A stretch of 41,546 nt of DNA from a virus. The position numbers and the translations under genes were made by a program. Below, piece after piece: positions 8,061 to 14,002 of this stretch. How positions within the stretch are numbered: the stretch's first letter is position 1; each line of letters begins with the position of its first letter. The notes below the pieces were generated by a model, which was given only the letters and a program-made list of their open reading frames with translations, did not search any database and was not told where the DNA came from. The DNA lies in the IMG/VR virus record IMGVR_UViG_3300048672_000399, positions 1 to 41,546 of that record. One strand, written 5' to 3'.

Positions 8061-8231
8061 TTATTTCTGGACACAAGCAATAAATTTGATCGTCAAATTC
8101 TCTTGGTTCTTTAGAATCAAATTCTGTGCAGCTTCACAAGTAGTTTTTGAAGTAAACTCTTGCGTGATCGCTGCTATTTCATGACCATTAAAGTTTGTGG
8201 CAGTTATGAGAATGAGTATGTAAACGTACAT
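8061..8231 (-). CDS. Small secreted or membrane protein, 55 aa
   Basis: I chose ATG 8231 because AGAGGA lies six bases upstream; an ATG at 8252 would overlap the nuclease gene and lacks a good site. The product starts MYVYILILITATNF, a short hydrophobic segment that could be a signal peptide or membrane anchor. Two Cys follow (TTCEAAQ and FIACVQ) and could form a disulphide in the periplasm. Small exported proteins like this are common in phage early operons and may modify the envelope or exclude other phages; that is speculation. It lies just after the nuclease gene. Confidence 0.7.
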   Translation of the reverse strand: MYVYILILITATNFNGHEIAAITQEFTSKTTCEAAQNLILKNQENLTIKFIACVQK

Positions 8232-8244
8232 GATAATTCCTCTT

Positions 8245-9291
8245 TCATCCAATCTTACTGAGTTGTGAATCTAACAGATCATCCAGACTCAGGGTGACCT
8301 GATATTCCGTTTTATCTTCTTCTTCCGGTGTACACTTCCGAGTCAAGAACTCTGTGCTCAACTGACAGGTCTGGAAGTATTCACACTCACGGAAGAAAGA
8401 ATAACATGATTCTCCATGCATCGGATATACTTCTGCTTCCTCATACATCTTGATGATCTCGATATCAAGGAGAAGCTCTCGAATCCAGAGTGCACGTTGG
8501 AGATATGTTTTAGTGAATGGAATGGGTGTGTATTCTTTTGATTTCGTTTGGTAGACTAGGTAAAGAACCTTGTAGCTAGAAAGATCAGGGAAAAGGTGGT
8601 CAAGTACGACACTATAACCAATAGCCTGAGCAGAGTTCTTATACGTTGCCGGATTGAGAGTGGCACTCCCAGTTGTTTTACATTCCAGTACGAGGATTTC
8701 ACCGGACTCACGATGTCTAAGTACCGCATCAACGAATCCACGGAGTCGAAAACCTTCAGGGAAGTTAATAGCAAAGCTAAGCTCACAAGCAGGGAGATCA
8801 TTGTGATATACAAGATCATACTCCTTTAGAAAACCAGAGGCACGAAGGGAATTGAATTTCTGCAATGCCCATACTGCAGTCCAGAAAGACTTCTCCATCT
8901 TATCATCTGAGGCAAGAAGATCTGTATGCCAGCCAAGAAACATCTTCCAGATTATTTGTTCCTCTGGGATATCTTGAAGCGCAAGTTGGATAGCCTCTCC
9001 GACGATATGACCATAGGCAAAGGTGATTGTTGACTTCTGATCTTCCTCTGCTCTATGAGTTGTTCGTAGTCTGTAAAGCTGGAATTTGCGCGGGCACGAA
9101 TGGAGAGTAAGGAGTGACGAGTAACTGAGTTGGCGAATCCTGTAATCAGTTTTTCCCTGATATCCAGGTTCTCGGAACTCAACCAACTGTGAATCAGTTT
9201 CTGCTCCTCCAGTGTCAAATCCTTGAGAAGAAGATTCAGAGTCGAGAGTGTCGTCGAGAAAATCGTCGAGTGAGAATTCGTTGGGAGGCAT
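8245..9291 (-). CDS. PD-(D/E)XK nuclease with Cas4/AddB-like Cys set
   Basis: The core has the RecB-family nuclease motifs: RGFVDAV (D188), LVLECKTTG (E203, K205), and a QAIGY helix. A Cys at 66 (SCPRKFQ) and three C-terminal Cys (296, 303, 309; C-x6-C-x5-C) form the arrangement that holds a [4Fe-4S] cluster in Cas4 and AddB. It likely resects DNA ends and would pair with the Sak4-like annealing ATPase in a recombination module. The first 45 residues are acidic and low-complexity. They contain LDDFLDDTLDS, echoed by LDDLLDSQLS at the very C-terminus. The start region overlaps an uncertain upstream frame. Confidence 0.88.
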   Translation of the reverse strand: MPPNEFSLDDFLDDTLDSESSSQGFDTGGAETDSQLVEFREPGYQGKTDYRIRQLSYSSLLTLHSCPRKFQLYRLRTTHRAEEDQKSTITFAYGHIVGEAIQLALQDIPEEQIIWKMFLGWHTDLLASDDKMEKSFWTAVWALQKFNSLRASGFLKEYDLVYHNDLPACELSFAINFPEGFRLRGFVDAVLRHRESGEILVLECKTTGSATLNPATYKNSAQAIGYSVVLDHLFPDLSSYKVLYLVYQTKSKEYTPIPFTKTYLQRALWIRELLLDIEIIKMYEEAEVYPMHGESCYSFFRECEYFQTCQLSTEFLTRKCTPEEEDKTEYQVTLSLDDLLDSQLSKIG

Positions 9292-9464
9292 GATAGTATC
9301 TCAAGAGTTAGAGGAACATAAACCCCTGAACCAGAAACGCCAAGAGGCTCACATTGGAGCCAATCTCGGAGGAGTTTGTATTCAGAATAGTTTATTGCAC
9401 CTGAGAGACATTGAATTGCAAGACCTGCTCTCAGATACTCTTCAGTATTTTCCAATGAGAGCAT
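8952..9464 (-). CDS. Uncertain gene: convincing first 58 codons, then run-on overlap with nuclease
   Basis: The frame opens at ATG 9464 and would encode 170 residues. The first 58 (beginning MLSLENTEEYLRAGLAIQC and including INYSEYKLLRDWLQ) look like a genuine soluble helical protein. The remaining 112 overlap the nuclease gene in another frame and have the Ser/Leu-rich look of a shadow translation. An in-frame stop for a normal ending would appear after a one-base shift near PLTLE (around 9305). A lost stop, a sequencing indel, or a true overprinted C-terminus are all possible. The start overlaps the 44-residue gene by 34 bases, and only a distant GAGG precedes it. Confidence 0.4.
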   Translation of the reverse strand: MLSLENTEEYLRAGLAIQCLSGAINYSEYKLLRDWLQCEPLGVSGSGVYVPLTLEILSCLPTNSHSTIFSTTLSTLNLLLKDLTLEEQKLIHSWLSSENLDIREKLITGFANSVTRHSLLSIRARANSSFTDYEQLIEQRKIRSQQSPLPMVISSERLSNLRFKISQRNK

Positions 9465-9565
9465 ATGAACATTACCTCAAGGGAAGGTTTAGTTGGTTTC
9501 TCTGGACAGCGAGTGTTGTATGGTAGGAGAGTCCAGTAGATTTTGTGATTTTGTGCGGTGTTCAT
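9431..9565 (-). CDS. Hypothetical small protein, 44 aa
   Basis: A short frame starts at ATG 9565, preceded by AGGAG with a nine-base spacer. It begins one base after the stop of the 99-residue gene, so translational coupling is likely. The product begins MNTAQNHKIYWTLLP and holds two Cys (TRCPEKP and FICSHW). No family is recognised. Good spacing and the Shine-Dalgarno support it; small size leaves doubt. Confidence 0.5.
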   Translation of the reverse strand: MNTAQNHKIYWTLLPYNTRCPEKPTKPSLEVMFICSHWKILKSI

Positions 9566-9566
9566 A

Positions 9567-9866
9567 TCAGAATGCTCCTAGACCAAGAGATTTGATCTTA
9601 GATGTGAGACTCTTTGCACCTGCACCTTTGGTTGCAGAAGCTGTGAACTCAGTTTGAGTTTGAACTTTCAGACCTGAAACAATCACATTGATCTCATCTT
9701 CTGAAAGGAGAGTGACATTCTCAGGTTGAGCACGGAGAGTGGTATGGATTTCTCGGAGAAGAGTTGGCATCTTTGGATGCTTGCTGAGAATTAGAGTTGA
9801 GAGTTCTGCAACTTTCTCTTGGAGTTCAAATCCTGCACCGAGAGTTGGAGATACTGGGGGGTTCAT
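9567..9866 (-). CDS. Hypothetical protein, 99 aa
   Basis: The ATG is preceded by GGAGGTGA, the strongest Shine-Dalgarno in this block, and overlaps the stop of a 26-codon gene by one base. The protein is mostly helical with a conserved-looking middle (HPKMPTLLREIHTTLRAQP and LLSEDEINVIVSGLK). I have the impression of similar unknown proteins in other podoviruses. The C-terminus is basic and Ser/Gly-rich. There is no catalytic motif; its role is unknown. Position places it upstream of the recombination module. Confidence 0.75.
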   Translation of the reverse strand: MNPPVSPTLGAGFELQEKVAELSTLILSKHPKMPTLLREIHTTLRAQPENVTLLSEDEINVIVSGLKVQTQTEFTASATKGAGAKSLTSKIKSLGLGAF

Positions 9867-9946
9867 CAGTCACCTCCGAAGAGTTTAATCAATGCGTCGA
9901 TTAGATCACCAAAGATTGATTGGATGATTGCTTGAAGGAATTCCAT
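9866..9946 (-). CDS. 26-residue amphipathic peptide gene
   Basis: ATG 9946 opens a 26-codon frame whose stop overlaps the next ATG by one base (TGATG). Its last codons carry the strong GGAGGTGA site of the downstream gene. The peptide begins MEFLQAIIQSIFGDLIDALI and continues to a KLFGGD end. Plotted as a helix, the I/L/F residues line one face and D/Q/K the other, so it could lie on or span a membrane. A GTGAGA element precedes the start. It may be a coupling leader or a functional micro-peptide. Confidence 0.5.
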   Translation of the reverse strand: MEFLQAIIQSIFGDLIDALIKLFGGD

Positions 9947-9962
9947 GATAGATTCTCACTTG

Positions 9963-10289
9963 TTAGAAAGGAGGATTACCTGAGAGTTCGTCATATTCTC
10001 CATCTGGATAGTCTGGATCAATGTCAGATTCTCGTTCTCCATAGAGCTCTTCGTTATCTAGGAGAGACTTCTGTTGCAGAATCCACTGAGAAACTACCAA
10101 ATAATCTTCATCCACACAAGAAGGTGGAGCGCGGAAAGTCTTGGAAGTTTGAGAGATCGGAAACCATTCGACCTTTGAAACTTTCAACCTTCGCGGCCCT
10201 ATCTGCACAATCTTGAACTGAATTGCTTTGTCAGTATCACGGAGATAAGTTCCAGTGATGGTGTGTTTTGGATCAGTTGATCTGGACAT
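9963..10289 (-). CDS. Hypothetical protein, 108 aa
   Basis: A beta-rich segment (DKAIQFKIVQIGPRRLKVSKV then EWFPISQ) resembles the small phage proteins that read roughly as KAI-x-WIPxSQ and have no assigned function. The C-terminus is strongly acidic (ERESDIDPDYPDGEYDE). Both parts suggest a soluble, perhaps nucleic-acid- or protein-binding accessory protein. It is followed after 16 bases by the 26-codon gene. No motif gives an enzyme activity. Confidence 0.7.
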   Translation of the reverse strand: MSRSTDPKHTITGTYLRDTDKAIQFKIVQIGPRRLKVSKVEWFPISQTSKTFRAPPSCVDEDYLVVSQWILQQKSLLDNEELYGERESDIDPDYPDGEYDELSGNPPF

Positions 10290-10315
10290 GATAGGATTCT
10301 TTCTAGGTGAGAGTT

Positions 10316-10582
10316 TCAGAAATCATCTATTGAGATTGAATGACTAAGGAAAAATGTGATAGTCGAAGCTTTACGAACATAAGATAGAGTTGCTTTCTTT
10401 GGCTGAATCTGAATCTTATATCCTACATCCATCCACTTTTCTTTAATCACTGCCTTTATCACTCTCGCATGTAACGGACGTGGAACAGCGATAGAGACTT
10501 GTTTCTCTTTCTTGAGTCTTTCCCAGATGGGATAGTATTTTCGTGAGTGTGGATTGGATTCCATATAGAAAGACTCTGGCAT
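10316..10582 (-). CDS. Hypothetical basic protein, up to 88 aa
   Basis: The product is basic, with segments VSIAVPRPLHARVIKAVIKEK and GYKIQIQPKKATLSYVRK and a hydrophobic ITFFL near the end. No family is recognised; a basic surface would suit nucleic-acid binding. The start is uncertain. ATG 10582 has only a weak AGG upstream, and ATG 10564 (MESNPH) has none. The coding start lies inside an inverted repeat shared with 10644-10662, so translation may depend on RNA folding. Confidence 0.65.
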   Translation of the reverse strand: MPESFYMESNPHSRKYYPIWERLKKEKQVSIAVPRPLHARVIKAVIKEKWMDVGYKIQIQPKKATLSYVRKASTITFFLSHSISIDDF

Positions 10583-10662
10583 TGGCCTAACTTTTATCTG
10601 TAACTTCCTGGAGTCTGCAAAACTTCCGGTGTAGCAACAAGATCCAGAGACTTTCTATATAG
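10561..10662. repeat. Imperfect 19-bp inverted repeat at the start of the 88-aa gene
   Basis: 10561-10579 and 10644-10662 are inverted copies matching at 17 of 19 positions (CTATATAGAAAG-type core). One arm covers the first codons of the minus-strand gene ending at 10316; the other lies upstream in its leader. A transcript could fold this into a stem that hides or exposes the start codon. Confidence 0.55.
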
Positions 10663-10704
10663 ACCACCAATCAAGGAAGATTCCATATTGTTGCACACCG
10701 GCAT
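10594..10704 (-). CDS. Possible small gene, 36 aa, inside the structured region
   Basis: From ATG 10704 the minus strand encodes 36 residues, starting MPVCNNMESSLIGGLYRKSL and ending TPGSYR, 11 bases before the next gene. The sequence looks protein-like, and the open frame continues upstream for a further 16 codons without a standard start. No convincing Shine-Dalgarno is seen, and the span overlaps several inverted repeats. Treat it as tentative. Confidence 0.3.
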   Translation of the reverse strand: MPVCNNMESSLIGGLYRKSLDLVATPEVLQTPGSYR

Positions 10705-10830
10705 CCACTTGATTATGAGTACAAATGCACAACCAAAAGGTTCGGATTTTTATGCTTTGACATTCAGATCTAAGAGCTGCCATGCTATAATATAGATCTG
10801 AAGTTACCATCCGATGCACAACAATATGGA
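10682..10830 (-). ncRNA. Nested inverted repeats: candidate structured RNA
   Basis: Three perfect nested stems are present. The outer stem pairs 10682-10693 with 10819-10830 (TCCATATTGTTG, 12 bp). The middle stem pairs 10742-10747 with 10809-10814 (TCGGAT, 6 bp). The inner stem pairs 10763-10772 with 10793-10802 (TTCAGATCTA, 10 bp). The left arm of the outer stem overlaps TGTTGCACACCGG (10689-10701). That segment can instead pair with CCGGTGTAGCAACA (10626-10639). Two mutually exclusive folds suggest a switch, attenuator or stable small RNA made from the minus strand. No known RNA family is recognised. Confidence 0.45.
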
Positions 10831-10842
10831 TTTATTGCCCCC

Positions 10843-10882
10843 GACTAAGATTCCTCTTAATCTTTAACCGACTGGCCGTCGG
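10843..10882 (-). repeat. Adjacent hairpins with alternative CCGAC/GTCGG pairing
   Basis: On the minus strand CCGAC-GGCCA-GTCGG is followed by AAGATT-AAGAGG-AATCTT and then a second GTCGG. The first CCGAC can pair with either GTCGG copy, giving alternative folds. The D-loop-like GGCCAGTCGGTTAA string is reminiscent of a tRNA, but no complete cloverleaf can be drawn. Confidence 0.4.
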
Positions 10883-10928
10883 AACTATTTGTCTCACCAG
10901 AGTTACTAGGAAGCTATTATCAACCTAG

Positions 10929-10998
10929 ACAATCACAAGGAATCGAACCTTGCTCCCGTCTCACCAGACCTTAGTTAGCGAGTTGGAATCGAACCAAC
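10929..10998 (-). other. Two tRNA T-arm look-alikes without a cloverleaf
   Basis: On the minus strand GTTGG-TTCGATT-CCAAC (10998-10982) and CAAGG-TTCGATT-CCTTG (10952-10936) are perfect T-arms with canonical seven-base loops. Each is followed by a plausible 3' acceptor strand (TCGCTAA; TGATTGT). Neither has a matching 5' acceptor strand or anticodon arm at the expected distance, and they are too close together to be two tRNAs. TCTGGTGAGAC occurs twice around them. They may be remnants of tRNA genes or deliberate tRNA mimics. Confidence 0.45.
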
Positions 10999-11041
10999 CT
11001 TTCAGAGAGATACGGAATAGGATATATCTTTGAAAGGTTGG
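10994..11041. repeat. 11-bp perfect inverted repeat
   Basis: CCAACCTTTCA (10994-11004) and TGAAAGGTTGG (11031-11041) are perfect inverted copies with a 26-base loop. The left arm includes the 5' strand of the upstream T-arm-like hairpin, so the two structures compete. Confidence 0.55.
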
Positions 11042-11043
11042 AC

Positions 11044-11096
11044 AGTTTTACATCATGTCCAGGATGTGCCTATTAACTGTTGGACAGGGTAAAACT
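11044..11096. repeat. Nested inverted repeats downstream of the 207-aa gene
   Basis: AGTTTTAC (11044-11051) pairs with GTAAAACT (11089-11096), enclosing TGTCC (11056-11060) and GGACA (11082-11086). GTTGGACAG occurs twice as a direct repeat (11037-11045 and 11079-11087). This is the first structured element met by minus-strand transcripts leaving the 207-residue gene. There is no T-run, so simple termination is unlikely. Confidence 0.45.
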
Positions 11097-11144
11097 CCCT
11101 CCGTATTCCAGTTAATCCTCTAAGTGAGGTGGCAATCTCACAGA

Positions 11145-11768
11145 TTACAGATTCGCAATCAGTTGAGCAACATCATCGCTCTTCAGATACGTATCCACCT
11201 TACCGAGGAGAAGATCAAGAATTTCGGTGAACTCTTCTGCCTTCTTGCTGTGTTCCATGTAAAGACCCAGTTGAGTCTTCAACATGCTCAGAACTTCCTT
11301 ATTGGTCTTAACCAATGTGAACTTCTTGACATACACAGAAACGGCGGCAGAAAGTTGTTCGTTATTCTTGCCGGTAACTGCAGGCATCACATCCAGATAG
11401 TCGGCAGCGAAAGCATCCCAGACTTCTTGTGCAATCTTAGTACGTTCTGCACGCGGCTGAGTTGCGATTGCTTCCCAAGTGATTTTATCCAGAGGGAAGT
11501 TTTCTTGAGTGATGCTTTCCGAATCACCCACGATAGTGCCAGCAACATCACGGACACAATCATAGACAACATCCAGAAGGAGTTGTTGGGCAGCTTGGCT
11601 ACCAGATTCCAGAATGGAAACGATACCTTCAAGACTAGGAACCGGGAGCTTCAGTTCAACAGTCTTGCGCTGATTGCCCATCTTATCCTTCTTGAAACGG
11701 AACTTAAAGTCCTTCAAGTCAACAGTCTTGTCAGCATTCAGAGCGATGGAAGTGGTTTGGTCGGTCAT
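11145..11768 (-). CDS. Hypothetical protein, 207 aa, first gene after an early promoter
   Basis: This well-formed 207-residue gene sits directly behind a strong sigma-70-type promoter (11865-11893), so it is probably abundantly expressed. The protein has a beta-rich basic N-terminus (LKDFKFRFKKDKMGNQRKT) and a mostly helical remainder. I do not recognise a family. Size, helical layout and a central Trp-containing helix loosely recall the 216-residue protein at 16416-17066; distant paralogy is possible but unproven. The codons look well optimised, with few rare endings. It is followed by the 560-base structured region, not by another gene. Confidence 0.8.
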   Translation of the reverse strand: MTDQTTSIALNADKTVDLKDFKFRFKKDKMGNQRKTVELKLPVPSLEGIVSILESGSQAAQQLLLDVVYDCVRDVAGTIVGDSESITQENFPLDKITWEAIATQPRAERTKIAQEVWDAFAADYLDVMPAVTGKNNEQLSAAVSVYVKKFTLVKTNKEVLSMLKTQLGLYMEHSKKAEEFTEILDLLLGKVDTYLKSDDVAQLIANL

Positions 11769-11864
11769 GATAACTTTCTTTCAGAAAATTGGGATTGATT
11801 ACCCAGGGTTGGAAGATTGAGAGAAGGAATCTTTTGGGTCGGAGATTCCCTAACCGATGCACGT

Positions 11865-11893
11865 ATGGTAGCAGGTCGGGGATGCCCTGTCAA
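11865..11893 (-). promoter_or_regulatory. Sigma-70-type early promoter
   Basis: On the minus strand a perfect -35 TTGACA (11893-11888) is separated by 17 bp from TACCAT (11870-11865; 4 of 6 matches to TATAAT). It lies about 100 bases before the 207-residue gene. The flanks (CCTTGACAGG) match the second early promoter at 16026-16054, implying a conserved phage promoter design read by host polymerase. Confidence 0.75.
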
Positions 11894-11931
11894 GGCCCCT
11901 CAATTAGAATGTTATGAGGGTGTTGAAAGAT

Positions 11932-13689
11932 TCAGGCCTCAAGAGTGAATCCATCATTTAATTTACCTTTGAAGAACTCTGCTTTCTCTTCCAGTGTATT
12001 CCCTTTCACCCGTTGACCTGTAATTCCTTTCATGAAAGTTTCAGGTTCACAGATGATATAGAGTTCTTCTCGCGCCCGAGTTACCCCAGTGTATAGAAGT
12101 TCTCGCTGCACCATTGTTGCATGAGATTGATGGAGAACAAAGAATACTTTCCTCCATTCAGAACCCTGGGATTTATGGACTGTGAGACAGTAGCCGAGAA
12201 GCATCGAGTTGATTTCGGATGCTTTGTTTACTGTAACTTCCTGCTCTGAATCATTCATCTGAAGAACTATCTTATGAGATGCTTGTCGAACACGATCTTC
12301 TCCAGTGTCGGATGCGGCAACTTGAGTGAGAAGGAAATCCATTGCATCTTCTGTAAGTGGATCAACTCCAGAGTTTCCAGATTCTGGTGCCGAATCATAA
12401 CCCCAGTAATCTAGAGTCTTTGAGTGTCTGAGAGGGCGAGCCCCTGTATATGATGGATTGTTTTCGATTCGGATAATTGTTGCATCTTCCTTGTCGAATA
12501 GAACTTTATCACCTACTGCACAATGGAACTTGTTGAATCCTGCAATTATTTGGTATACATCCTCGTTCCGGGAATGGGATAGGTGGTTTGCAATGATCTT
12601 ATTTAGCTCATCTGTTCCGAAAGATTTGTTGAATGGGATAAGAATTATATCTTCTTCAGGATCATACACTCCCGCTTTTTGAGATGCTATGAAGAATTGT
12701 CCTGCGGTGTTTAGAGCATTTAGCGCATCGATTTTCTTTTTCCATGGATGGATTGTAAGTTGGTCTTTGAATTTCCATTGCGGAAACTCGGATCCCGGAA
12801 GGTCTTTCCCTGAGAGGATGCGATGTGCAAGACTGATAATCGGAGATTCAAGAGCTTGGCGATAGACTTCGGTAAGTTCGACAACCGGTAATTCAAGGAG
12901 TTTGAAACCGAGAATTGCAGGACCAAAAACCGGCGGGAGTTGTTGAATATCTCCCAGGAAAATGAATTGTGGGTTATGTGGACACGCATCAATAAGTTCC
13001 TTGAAAAGATCAGTACCAAGCATTGATGCTTCTTCTACAATGATGGTACGGATAGAGGATGGGAGAGGATTACCACGGTGGCGAGTTGCTTGGAAAGACA
13101 TTTTAGTTCTCTCTTCTCCAGAATTCTCATCAATTACAGTGTCATAAACAGGCTGGTATTCTAGAAGTTTATGGACTGTGATTGCATTTGCTTGAAGATC
13201 TGCAGGGAGATTACGCTTTATGTTTGCAACTGCGCGCCGGGTATATGCACAGATTACGATTCCTGGGGTAGATTCTCGGAGATGTTTATGTCCACCTGGA
13301 GATAAGATTCCTGCATGACCACAATGAATGAGTTCCTGAACTACTGCACGTTGAGTAGTTGTTTTACCTGTACCTGCTGCACCAATTAGGACTGCAGATT
13401 TTCCTTCAGTTCCTGCAATCCGAACGAACTCGGATTGTTTGGAATTCAGGGTGATGATGTTTCCATACTTATCTCGGATATGGGAAGAATCTTCGTCGTC
13501 TTTTTTGATGGGAGATTCAGAGTTACTGTTGTGAACACCGCTTCGCTCAGATTGAATAGCGATTCCTGAAGGTGCGAATACTTCCTTAGGATCTGGAGGA
13601 GTTTCGAGTTTAGCCGCGCGGTGTCTTGCAATCAATTCTGCAAGTTTTTGGCGATTAGAGGAGATTGAGTTGATCGGGGTTTGAGACAT
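11932..13689 (-). CDS. SF1 DNA helicase, RecD/Dda-like
   Basis: Walker A is GAAGTGKTT (residues 103-111). Further SF1B motifs follow: IIVEEASML (motif II with an EE variant), FLGDIQQLPPVFGP (motif III), LTVHKSQGSEW (motif V) and LYTGVTRAREELYI (motif VI). The 585-residue protein has a 90-residue N-terminal extension that is polar and probably disordered. Such helicases unwind DNA 5' to 3' and help replication start-up, recombination or strand displacement. An additional DUF3987-type ATPase exists at 1594-2853, so this is probably the accessory, not the replicative, helicase. Its start overlaps the preceding small gene by 35 bases. Confidence 0.92.
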   Translation of the reverse strand: MSQTPINSISSNRQKLAELIARHRAAKLETPPDPKEVFAPSGIAIQSERSGVHNSNSESPIKKDDEDSSHIRDKYGNIITLNSKQSEFVRIAGTEGKSAVLIGAAGTGKTTTQRAVVQELIHCGHAGILSPGGHKHLRESTPGIVICAYTRRAVANIKRNLPADLQANAITVHKLLEYQPVYDTVIDENSGEERTKMSFQATRHRGNPLPSSIRTIIVEEASMLGTDLFKELIDACPHNPQFIFLGDIQQLPPVFGPAILGFKLLELPVVELTEVYRQALESPIISLAHRILSGKDLPGSEFPQWKFKDQLTIHPWKKKIDALNALNTAGQFFIASQKAGVYDPEEDIILIPFNKSFGTDELNKIIANHLSHSRNEDVYQIIAGFNKFHCAVGDKVLFDKEDATIIRIENNPSYTGARPLRHSKTLDYWGYDSAPESGNSGVDPLTEDAMDFLLTQVAASDTGEDRVRQASHKIVLQMNDSEQEVTVNKASEINSMLLGYCLTVHKSQGSEWRKVFFVLHQSHATMVQRELLYTGVTRAREELYIICEPETFMKGITGQRVKGNTLEEKAEFFKGKLNDGFTLEA

Positions 13690-14002
13690 GATGAACTTTC
13701 TTTACGGTGATGATAGGTGTTCTGGTGATTACTGCATCTCCACCTATCTTTCCTCTGAGTCGGCGGAAAGAGATACGGATTTGAGCTTCTGGATTCCTAC
13801 TCAATTCCTGGAGAGTTAATCCATCTTTCAGATGTGGAGTATATGAAACTCCCTGCCGGATGATTCTTCCACCTCGGAAGATCTGAGTGTAGAGATACCG
13901 TGATTCCCAATAGAGAATGTAGTATTTATCACAGAGTCCGATCAGTTCATTTGGAAGATTAGGAGCTGATTGGAGGAGTTCAGATGTTGGTACTTTAGAC
14001 AT
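13655..14002 (-). CDS. Hypothetical protein, 115 aa
   Basis: I chose ATG 14002 (MSKVPTSELL) because AAGGAG lies seven bases upstream; the frame opens 24 bases earlier. The protein includes an aromatic segment (DKYYILYWESRYLYTQIF) and a basic one (RISFRRLRGKIGGD), and its end overlaps the helicase gene by 35 bases. The start overlaps the 334-residue gene by eight. No known family; the basic, aromatic-rich make-up suggests a nucleic-acid or protein partner role with the helicase. Confidence 0.65.
   Translation of the reverse strand: MSKVPTSELLQSAPNLPNELIGLCDKYYILYWESRYLYTQIFRGGRIIRQGVSYTPHLKDGLTLQELSRNPEAQIRISFRRLRGKIGGDAVITRTPIITVKKVHHVSNPDQLNLL

Noticed and set aside
10929-11120. Functional tRNA genes on the minus strand
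   Set aside because: Two perfect T-arms are present, but no 5' acceptor strand or canonical anticodon arm fits at tRNA distance, and the arms are too close for two genes.
10583-11144. Group I intron
   Set aside because: Length and structure are suggestive, and TAGTC appears, but I find no matching GACTA P7 partner in the right order and no split gene across the flanks.
11124-11798. 224-codon plus-strand open frame
   Set aside because: It is the antisense shadow of the 207-aa minus-strand gene, which has the promoter and better codons.
11895-11920. Terminator after the helicase gene
   Set aside because: CCCTCA/TGAGGG pair into a short stem, but no T-run follows on the minus strand; the -35 box begins directly after it.
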